A stretch of 27,184 bases of DNA from JAZUCT01 sp045639255 (GTDB taxonomy: Bacteria; Bacillota; Clostridia; Christensenellales; UBA1242). Shown piece after piece: positions 22,118-27,184 of the stretch. The translations under genes were made by a program, and so were the position numbers. The stretch spans positions 1 to 27,184 of the forward strand of contig JAZUCT010000019.1 of assembly GCA_045639255.1 (NCBI GenBank). The letters run 5' to 3'. The number at the start of each line of letters is the position of its first letter. The stretch's first letter is position 1. The notes beneath the pieces were generated by a model. That model was not told where the DNA came from and searched no databases. It worked only from the letters and a program-made list of their open reading frames with translations.

Positions 22118-24244
22118 TTAAAGGGTTAAAATTGTTTCTTCTGTTATTAAAACGCCATTTTTTGTGTAACTTATGTAACTTTCAATGAAACTTAACTTGT
22201 TTTGGTTTGTGAACACAAAACTTAAAGTGCATGCAGTAACTTCACATTTCTGACCTGTTAGATATGAATAATAACTTGAAAGCATTTGGTTTTGATTTAA
22301 AGTTAAAACATAACTGTTTTCATTTAAAGTTGCATTTTTTAAAATTTCATATGGCAACAATCCAAGTTTTGTTTTATCGGTTTCACGATTACCAGTTATT
22401 AATGCTGAATAATTGTTGCCAATTGAGTTGTTTTGTTCAAATTCAACATTATTGTTAACACTTGTTAAGAAAAATTCAAAACTTTCATAACCCAAAGTTG
22501 AACAATAATATTGTTCAAAATATGTGTAACCATTTTGATTTAAACAATATTCTTTTTTAACATTGTATGTTACTTTTTTAAGCGAAGTTGAAAATGTTGC
22601 AATGCCTGTTGCTGTTAAAGTTTTATAACCTGCCAGCATTTGAAGTGCAACATTAAACTTATTTTCTTCACTTATAACAATTTGAATGCTTTCTGAAAGT
22701 GAGCCAGTGAAATTTTTTGAATTGGTTTTAATTATAACCATATATTCACCTACATCACATATGTTTGCAACTGCACTTGTGCCGTTAATGTATGTTATTG
22801 AAACTGGTGCATTATCTGTAACCGAATAATCCAGTTCAACATTGTTGCCTGAATATTCATAAATGGTTTTGTTAAGTGCTATGCTTACTGTTTTTGCTTT
22901 AACTTCAATGTTAAAACTTGCATTGCCTTTGAAGTTTAATTCGTTCACTTCTGCATTTAATAAATAAGTTCCAGCATTAATAATTTCAATTATTTCTTTT
23001 CCATTTTCAAAAAATGAACAATTAACACAATAAGTTTGATTAAATTTTGGAATAATTGCTGTGCCAGAATATGTGAAAATTTGACTTTCAAGTGAAAGTT
23101 CAACTTCCTTTTTCAAAATTGTTAATGTAGTTGTTGCAGTGCCAGAAAAATTGTTTTCATCAATTTCAATGTTAACTTCATAAACACCAGCATTTATTGG
23201 TGGTTCGCTGTATAAAACTGAATAATTATATTCGTTATTTGTTTCATAATTTTGAATATTGCCATTGTATGTTAAGGTTTGTGGCATAAAGTTTAAGGTA
23301 ACTGTTTTCTTTGAAATAACAATTTCAGCATTTAAAACACCGACAAAGTTTGTGCTTTTTGGAATGATTGAAATTTCATAAGTGCCTGCATTAATTAATG
23401 TTATGTTTTGGTTTAACATAAATTCAACCTTTTCAAGGCAATTAACATAACTTAAAATGTTAATTTCATTTCCATTATAAACAAAATTTGTTTGTGTAAG
23501 AGAAAATATTATTGGCTTTGGTGTTATTTCAAAATCGAAAGTGTTTTCATAAAAATAATTTAAACTTTCAATTTGTGCTTTAATTCTATAACTTCCAACA
23601 TTAACAGCATTTTCAAAATTTAACAACTTTGTTGTTAAAATGTGTTCTTCTGTGCAATCTGATAGAAATTGTGGAACAATGTTTTCACCTGTGTAAACAA
23701 ATTCACTTGTTGGCATTTCTAAACTGCAAGGCGCTTTGTTAATTGTTAAAGTTGCCTGTGCATTGGCAAAATAATTTGTGCTTTCAAGTGTTGCAGTTAC
23801 CAAATATGTTCCACTGTTTGTTGGCGCAACTTCACTTCCGTTATATAAAACAGAAACAGAATAATTTTCATTAATGCTTTCTGTTAATTGTGGCACCATT
23901 TCAATTGCACTGCCATTATATACTGCATTTTTATTTTCAAGAGTTAATAAAACTTGCTTTTTGTTAACAACAATTTCAAAAGTTTTTGAATATTTTTTGT
24001 TTTTAACAATTAAAGTGTAATTGCCAGCATTAACAATTTTAGATTCTTCATTGTTTTGATTAAACACTTTGTAGGTGCAACCATTTGGCAAATCAGAAAA
24101 CGCAGGTAAAATTTCTTCACCTGTGTATGTGAAATTATTTGAAATAAGTGTTACATTGTTCAAGTTGTTATCTTTTGAAGTGCAAGCACAACATAAACAA
24201 CAACAAAGTATGCAAACTAAAACTATAAATTTTGATTTTATCAT
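22118..24244 (-). CDS. Lipoprotein with seven MBG-type repeats
   Basis: The 708-residue protein has a hydrophobic signal with seven cysteines among residues 11-21 and is probably lipid-anchored at Cys21 (CCA before it). Seven immunoglobulin-like repeats of 65-75 residues follow at about 31-95, 96-170, 171-242, 243-313, 314-379, 380-450 and 451-525. Each has a Y-[TNS]-G turn near its start and most have an NAG-x-Y turn late, the pattern of MBG surface domains. A unique C-terminal domain spans 526-708. It is likely an extended cell-surface stalk. No Shine-Dalgarno sequence is seen before the ATG. The ligand is unknown. Confidence 0.75.
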   Translation of the reverse strand: MIKSKFIVLVCILCCCLCCACTSKDNNLNNVTLISNNFTYTGEEILPAFSDLPNGCTYKVFNQNNEESKIVNAGNYTLIVKNKKYSKTFEIVVNKKQVLLTLENKNAVYNGSAIEMVPQLTESINENYSVSVLYNGSEVAPTNSGTYLVTATLESTNYFANAQATLTINKAPCSLEMPTSEFVYTGENIVPQFLSDCTEEHILTTKLLNFENAVNVGSYRIKAQIESLNYFYENTFDFEITPKPIIFSLTQTNFVYNGNEINILSYVNCLEKVEFMLNQNITLINAGTYEISIIPKSTNFVGVLNAEIVISKKTVTLNFMPQTLTYNGNIQNYETNNEYNYSVLYSEPPINAGVYEVNIEIDENNFSGTATTTLTILKKEVELSLESQIFTYSGTAIIPKFNQTYCVNCSFFENGKEIIEIINAGTYLLNAEVNELNFKGNASFNIEVKAKTVSIALNKTIYEYSGNNVELDYSVTDNAPVSITYINGTSAVANICDVGEYMVIIKTNSKNFTGSLSESIQIVISEENKFNVALQMLAGYKTLTATGIATFSTSLKKVTYNVKKEYCLNQNGYTYFEQYYCSTLGYESFEFFLTSVNNNVEFEQNNSIGNNYSALITGNRETDKTKLGLLPYEILKNATLNENSYVLTLNQNQMLSSYYSYLTGQKCEVTACTLSFVFTNQNKLSFIESYISYTKNGVLITEETILTL

Positions 24245-24292
24245 TTGTAAGATTTTTTAAATTTAAAATTTGTTTATAAAATTAAATTATCA

Positions 24293-24328
24293 TTAATAAT
24301 CTTTCAATCCAAGCAAATAGTCGGCTGA
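24293..24328 (-). repeat. 36-base direct repeat, copy 1
   Basis: The 3' end of XRE gene A, encoding SADYLLGLKDY and stop, is identical to 24598-24633. Confidence 0.85.
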
Positions 24329-24496
24329 GATATTAAGATTTTTACATATACTTTGTAAATTATCATATCCTGGTTTGCTTTTGCCTTTAAGCCATTCACT
24401 AACTTGGCTTTGCTTTACACCTATCTTTTTTGCAATTTGAGATTCATTAAGTTTACATTCAATCATTATATCTTTTAAAATATCAATAAACTCCAT
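24293..24496 (-). CDS. Small XRE-family regulator A
   Basis: The 67-residue protein is a single Cro/C1-type helix-turn-helix domain: ESQIAKKIGVKQSQVSEWLKG at about 18-38, then PGYDNLQSICKNLNISADYLLG. AAAGGAG precedes the ATG. Two TATAGA-N4-TCTATR palindromes 29 bases apart lie between this gene and the next XRE gene upstream, a good target for self-repression. Its last 11 codons and stop are identical in DNA to those of the neighbouring XRE gene. Confidence 0.85.
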   Translation of the reverse strand: MEFIDILKDIMIECKLNESQIAKKIGVKQSQVSEWLKGKSKPGYDNLQSICKNLNISADYLLGLKDY

Positions 24497-24519
24497 GTAA
24501 ATCTCCTTTACATAAAGTT

Positions 24520-24535
24520 TATAGAATAATCTATA
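24520..24535. promoter_or_regulatory. Palindromic operator 1
   Basis: TATAGA, four bases, TCTATA: a perfect inverted repeat 24 bases before the start of XRE gene A. Confidence 0.6.
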
Positions 24536-24548
24536 TTTTTATGCTCAG

Positions 24549-24564
24549 TATAGAATTTTCTATG
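24549..24564. promoter_or_regulatory. Palindromic operator 2
   Basis: TATAGA, four bases, TCTATG: the same palindrome with one mismatch, centred 29 bases from operator 1, close to three helical turns. Confidence 0.55.
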
Positions 24565-24578
24565 AACCAATTCAAAAA

Positions 24579-24599
24579 AAAGGAAGTGAAACTTCCTTT
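24579..24599 (-). terminator. Intrinsic terminator of XRE gene B
   Basis: AAAGGAAGT (24579-24587) and ACTTCCTTT (24591-24599) pair around a three-base loop, overlapping the stop codon. TTTTTTGAA follows on the minus strand. It separates the two XRE genes into independent units. Confidence 0.7.
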
Positions 24600-24633
24600 A
24601 ATAATCTTTCAATCCAAGCAAATAGTCGGCTGA
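24598..24633 (-). repeat. 36-base direct repeat, copy 2
   Basis: Identical to 24293-24328, including third codon positions. The flanking sequence diverges immediately on both sides. Confidence 0.85.
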
Positions 24634-24804
24634 AACATTGAAATAAGTTGCAACCTTAACCAAAACTTCAATATTTGGTGTTTGTAAATTTGCTTCCCAC
24701 CTTGCAATGGCAGATTGGCTATATCCTATTTCATTTTGTAAATCGTCTTGACTAAAATTTCTCTCTTTTCTTAACTCTCTTAATCTTTCTCCAAACTTAG
24801 TCAT
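24598..24804 (-). CDS. Small XRE-family regulator B
   Basis: The 68-residue protein is one Cro/C1-type helix-turn-helix domain: FGERLRELRKERNFSQDDLQ, then IGYSQSAIARWEANLQTPNIEVL, ending NVSADYLLGLKDY. Outside the shared tail it differs from regulator A, so it should read different DNA. Its AGGAG ribosome binding site is in the loop of an inverted repeat immediately before the ATG. Confidence 0.87.
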   Translation of the reverse strand: MTKFGERLRELRKERNFSQDDLQNEIGYSQSAIARWEANLQTPNIEVLVKVATYFNVSADYLLGLKDY

Positions 24805-24831
24805 CTAAAAATCACTCTCCTGTGATTTTAG
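24805..24831 (-). promoter_or_regulatory. Inverted repeat holding the XRE B ribosome binding site
   Basis: On the minus strand CTAAAATCAC (24831-24822) pairs with GTGATTTTTAG (24815-24805) with one bulged T. The loop AGGAGA is the Shine-Dalgarno sequence. It may act as an RNA switch or as a DNA operator for the XRE protein. Confidence 0.5.
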
Positions 24832-24943
24832 TTTATTCCAAATGGTATATTTTATAATATTTCATGCTAAACGGGGTTAAATTTTGTTTTTGATGTTAAT
24901 CGTTATGTTTTATTAATATATATTTTGGTTAATAATTAATGTT

Positions 24944-25591
24944 ATGAAAAAAATAATTTCTATTATATGTGCAAGTTTGCTTATTTTAACAAGTTTTTAT
25001 TATTTAATTGCCGAGTTTGTTTGCATTAACAATTCTGTTTCAAACTTTTCTGCTTACTATAAAAACACCATAAGCGATTTATGTGTGCCATTTAATTTAA
25101 CTGGCTTTTCAAGTTCTTATTGGATTATGGTAAGTGCTTTTTTGGTGCTTGGGCCAAGCGTTTTTATTTGCTATAACCTATTGTTTATGAAACACCTTAA
25201 AAGATGCAAACTTTTATGTTTTATTTTTTCATTTCTGCTTACAATTGGTTTAATTATGGTGGGCACTTTTAACTGTGAAAATCAAGTAAAACTTCATTTT
25301 ATTGGGGCATCACTTACATTTTCTTCGTGCAATGTTTTGGTTTTGTTAACTGTTTTAAATTCTAATATATTTGTTAATAAACTTAAAACAATTTTAACTT
25401 TTGTTGCAATTTTTGGAATTATTTCATCAATTTTAACAATTTCGTTTAAACAAACCGCAGTTTTTCCAATTTTTGAACGATTAACAGTTTATCCTGTTAT
25501 TGCCTTTTCAATTTTCTCGGGTTTTTTGTTTTTAATTAAATTTTTAAAAACAAAACCTTTTAATGCAACAACACAAAATGTTACTGCATAA
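24944..25591 (+). CDS. DUF998-like integral membrane protein
   Basis: The 215-residue protein has about six membrane helices, near 5-22, 58-82, 90-110, 118-138, 146-168 and 178-202. A YYKNTISDLCVP stretch lies after the first helix, and GTFNCENQVKLHFIGASLTF gives the VG-T-F ... H-x-x-GA pattern of DUF998 proteins. The function of that family is poorly known. There is no clear Shine-Dalgarno sequence before the ATG. It is convergent with the cytidine deaminase gene and shares a bidirectional terminator with it. Confidence 0.7.
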   Translation: MKKIISIICASLLILTSFYYLIAEFVCINNSVSNFSAYYKNTISDLCVPFNLTGFSSSYWIMVSAFLVLGPSVFICYNLLFMKHLKRCKLLCFIFSFLLTIGLIMVGTFNCENQVKLHFIGASLTFSSCNVLVLLTVLNSNIFVNKLKTILTFVAIFGIISSILTISFKQTAVFPIFERLTVYPVIAFSIFSGFLFLIKFLKTKPFNATTQNVTA

Positions 25592-25604
25592 GTTAAAAAA
25601 TTAA

Positions 25605-25632
25605 AAAAAGAATGCTTATTTGCATTCTTTTT
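25605..25632. terminator. Bidirectional terminator
   Basis: AAAAAGAATGC (25605-25615) and GCATTCTTTTT (25622-25632) form an eleven-pair stem with a six-base loop. A/T tracts on both sides serve the convergent genes ending at 25591 and 25631. Confidence 0.8.
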
Positions 25633-26041
25633 AACAAATAACCGGTTTCCATGCAAACGGAAGTAAATCGCTTGCTTTTACCTTAACAAGATTTCCATTT
25701 TCATCGTTTAAAATAACTTTAATATCGGGGCAATATTCAAATAACATTTGTCTGCAATTTCCACATGGTGGAATAACACAGTTTAAATGCTTTTCGTGAA
25801 CAGCAACAATTGTTTCAAATTCACGCTCGCCATTTGAAATTGCTGTGCCAATTGTAACATATTCAGCACAAGAACCATGAATTCCATCACAATTCACACC
25901 TTTATAAATTTTTCCATTCTTGCACAAAACCGCACAACCCACCGTATGATTATAAACACCATCGTCAAAATTTTTCTCTAAAACCTGCAACGCAACTTTA
26001 ATCAATTCCTTATCCTTTTCTGTGATAGAATATTTTTCCAT
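25631..26041 (-). CDS. Cytidine deaminase family enzyme, blasticidin-S-deaminase-like
   Basis: These zinc enzymes deaminate cytosine nucleosides. The 136-residue protein has the zinc motif SCAEYVTIGTA (Cys58, Glu60) and PPCGNCRQM (Cys93, Cys96). In housekeeping cytidine deaminases, GxNVENxSYxxxxCAER is usual. Here GVNCDGIHGSCAEYVTIGTA and the ending LLPFAW look closer to blasticidin S deaminases. Substrate could be cytidine in salvage or a cytosine-containing compound. The ATG at 26041 is chosen because GGGAG precedes it. The gene is a single unit between ssrA and a convergent membrane protein gene. Confidence 0.85.
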   Translation of the reverse strand: MEKYSITEKDKELIKVALQVLEKNFDDGVYNHTVGCAVLCKNGKIYKGVNCDGIHGSCAEYVTIGTAISNGEREFETIVAVHEKHLNCVIPPCGNCRQMLFEYCPDIKVILNDENGNLVKVKASDLLPFAWKPVIC

Positions 26042-26117
26042 AAAATCTCCCAAATCTGATTTATATTAAATTCATTATAACAAATTTTTCTAAATAATGA
26101 AAGATATGATAATAAAA

Positions 26118-26140
26118 AACGGCATTTGTTTTGCCGTTTA
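26118..26140 (-). terminator. Intrinsic terminator of ssrA
   Basis: AAACGGCA (26118-26125) and TGCCGTTT (26133-26140) form an eight-pair stem with a seven-base loop, five bases after the tmRNA CCA end, followed by TTTATTAT on the minus strand. Confidence 0.8.
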
Positions 26141-26145
26141 TTTTT

Positions 26146-26499
26146 GGTGGAGGCGACGGGAGTTGAACCCGTGTCCGAACTTGAAAACAAGGTGTTTCTA
26201 CAAGTTTAGTTAATGATTAAAATTTAATTTTAAGTTAAAGCATTAACACTTGCTTAAAACGATTTGATTTTTGTTATGTTTTTTTGCCTTAATCAACAAC
26301 AGGCATAAAAACACCCCACATAAACTGATGTTAACAAATTTCCTATGGGTGAAAAAAGTGTTAACACGGCGCTTTTAACTAAGCAGCCATTGCATAATTA
26401 TTATTTGCGTTTATTTGTTTTTGCGTAGATAATGCATTCGCAACCCAGCAACCTGCTTTCCCCCTGTTTAAGCAAACCCGTCGAAGCCGTTTCGCCCCC
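26146..26499 (-). ncRNA. ssrA: Transfer-messenger RNA (tmRNA)
   Basis: tmRNA rescues stalled ribosomes with SmpB and adds a degradation tag. The one-piece 354-base RNA begins GGGGGCGAAACGGCTTCGAC and ends CGCCTCCACCA with CCA encoded. The ends pair in a seven-pair acceptor stem with one G-T pair, and the T arm ACGGG-TTCAACT-CCCGT is intact. The tag frame runs from GCA at 26408 to TAG at 26379 and gives ANNNYAMAA, a variant of the usual ending YALAA. The 5' end is four bases after the smpB stop, so cotranscription and RNase P processing are likely. Confidence 0.95.
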
Positions 26500-26503
26500 A
26501 TGA

Positions 26504-26956
26504 TTAAATATATTTTTTGTTTTTTAAATAGTTATCTAAATCACGCTTTTCGTCGCGTTGTTTAATGGTTTCTTTTTTATCAAACAATTGTTTACCTTTT
26601 GCAAGTGCAATTTCAAGTTTGATTTTTGAGCCGTTAAAATAGATTTTTGTTGGCACAATTGTTAGGCCTTTTTGTGCTGTTTTGTTTTTGAATTTAATAA
26701 TTTCGTGCTTATGTGCAAGAAGTTTTCTGTCACGACGAGTGTTAACCATAACATTTGTTGCTTTTTCATATTCAGCAATATGGCAATTAATTAAAAACAA
26801 CTCGTCACCCTTAATTTTAACAAACGAATCGTTAAGATTAACTTTGCCTGCCCTAAGTGATTTAACTTCAAAGCCAGTTAATTCAATGCCAACTTCAAGG
26901 GTGTCAGAAAGAAAATAGTTAAAACTTGCTGTTCTGTTAACTGCAATAATTTTCAT
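26504..26956 (-). CDS. smpB: SsrA-binding protein SmpB
   Basis: SmpB binds tmRNA and delivers it to stalled ribosomes. The 150-residue protein has VNRTASFNYFL, LTGFEVKSLRAGKVNLNDSFVKI, FLINCHIAEYE, the RDRKLLAHKHEI motif and LALAKGKQLFDKKE, with a basic C-terminal tail that mimics a codon-anticodon stem. The ATG at 26956 is selected by the strong AAAGGGGGG before it. It is expressed from a good promoter at 26986-27014 and is directly followed by ssrA. Confidence 0.95.
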   Translation of the reverse strand: MKIIAVNRTASFNYFLSDTLEVGIELTGFEVKSLRAGKVNLNDSFVKIKGDELFLINCHIAEYEKATNVMVNTRRDRKLLAHKHEIIKFKNKTAQKGLTIVPTKIYFNGSKIKLEIALAKGKQLFDKKETIKQRDEKRDLDNYLKNKKYI

Positions 26957-26985
26957 TTTTAGCCCCCCTTTTAGATAACAAATTG

Positions 26986-27014
26986 ATTTTATCATATTAT
27001 TGAAAAATTTTCAA
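26986..27014 (-). promoter_or_regulatory. Promoter of smpB(-ssrA)
   Basis: TTGAAA (27014-27009) and TAAAAT (26991-26986) are 17 bases apart on the minus strand, with a TGA extended -10 element. Confidence 0.7.
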
Positions 27015-27045
27015 GTTATGTTAATAACATAAAATTAAAAAACAA

Positions 27046-27069
27046 AAAATGCAACAAAAGTTGCATTTT
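27046..27069 (-). terminator. Intrinsic terminator of the gene at the right edge
   Basis: AAAATGCAAC (27046-27055) and GTTGCATTTT (27060-27069) form a ten-pair stem with an AAAA loop. TTGTTTTTTAATTTT follows on the minus strand. Confidence 0.78.
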
Positions 27070-27071
27070 AT

Positions 27072-27184
27072 TTACATTTCATAATCGTTTTTTTTAAAGT
27101 TTTTGTTGTTCATAATCAATTCATGTTCAGGCAAAACAAAATCAATTTTATAAGTTTCCAAGTTAACATTCGAAACTTTAACCT
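27072..27184 (-). CDS. C-terminal end of an unidentified protein (partial)
   Basis: An open frame enters from the right edge and ends with TAA at 27074-27072. The visible 36 residues include VNLETYKIDFVLPEHELIM and a charged end, NNKNFKKNDYEM. The terminator lies three bases beyond the stop, which supports a real gene end. Too little is visible to name it. Confidence 0.6.
   Translation of the reverse strand, partial: VKVSNVNLETYKIDFVLPEHELIMNNKNFKKNDYEM

Noticed and set aside
24944..25591. Leaderless start for the DUF998-like gene
   Set aside because: An AATAAT sits about seven bases before the ATG, but no acceptable -35 box accompanies it, so the pattern cannot be distinguished from AT-rich background.
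26002..26190. Open frame of 62 codons overlapping the tmRNA 3' end (MFSSSDTGSTPVAS...)
   Set aside because: Its first part is a translation of the tmRNA T arm and acceptor stem, a well-known kind of false gene prediction. It runs through a terminator and into the deaminase gene.

Overview
The window is very AT-rich DNA from a low-GC, endospore-forming Bacillota (Clostridia or an allied uncultured lineage). The evidence is an intact pro-SigK gene, RNase J, AAAGGAGG-type ribosome binding sites, and -35/-10 boxes of the housekeeping type. Nearly every gene lies on the minus strand. The exceptions are two plus-strand membrane or secreted proteins at 17128 and 24944. No gene-free stretch exceeds about 300 bases, and no tRNA, rRNA, CRISPR array, transposase or integrase was seen.

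Left part (1-6660). This holds sigK, then two small monocistronic genes of unknown function, each with its own promoter and terminator. An apparent four-gene operon follows: a polytopic membrane protein, RNase J, the tRNA wobble-uridine O-methyltransferase TrmR, and the U32-family tRNA hydroxylation protein TrhP. TrhP would make ho5U34 and TrmR would methylate it to mo5U34, so the last two genes form one tRNA modification pathway. The operon starts from a promoter near 6577-6605 and has a leader of about 130 nt that can fold into a long hairpin.

Centre (6660-18690). This is a compact, intact podovirus-type late gene block. In transcription order it contains a sigma-region-4-like regulator, large terminase, a small-terminase-like protein, a small Cys4 protein, a P22-type portal, scaffold, major capsid protein, a small unknown, a head-tail adaptor, a propeller-like tail protein, a coiled-coil protein and two unrelated holins. 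It ends at a perfect intrinsic terminator. A secreted, membrane-anchored SH3-domain protein is inserted on the other strand. Host genes close the block on both sides, so the element is at most about 12 kb. It has no integrase, repressor, replication genes, endolysin or receptor-binding protein, yet its reading frames and catalytic motifs are intact. A domesticated packaging and capsid element (GTA-like) is the most interesting reading. A recently trimmed prophage remnant is the main alternative.

Right part (18690-27184). In minus-strand order from the right these are: the end of an unknown gene; smpB directly abutting ssrA (tmRNA, tag ANNNYAMAA); a blasticidin-S-deaminase-like cytidine deaminase; a convergent DUF998-like membrane protein; two small XRE regulators sharing an identical 36-nt 3' end, one with a pair of palindromic operators; a cysteine-rich-signal lipoprotein with seven MBG-type repeats; a YfcE-like phosphodiesterase; dusB; pgk; and tpiA. 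The TpiA protein has an unusual substitution in the otherwise very conserved catalytic loop 6.
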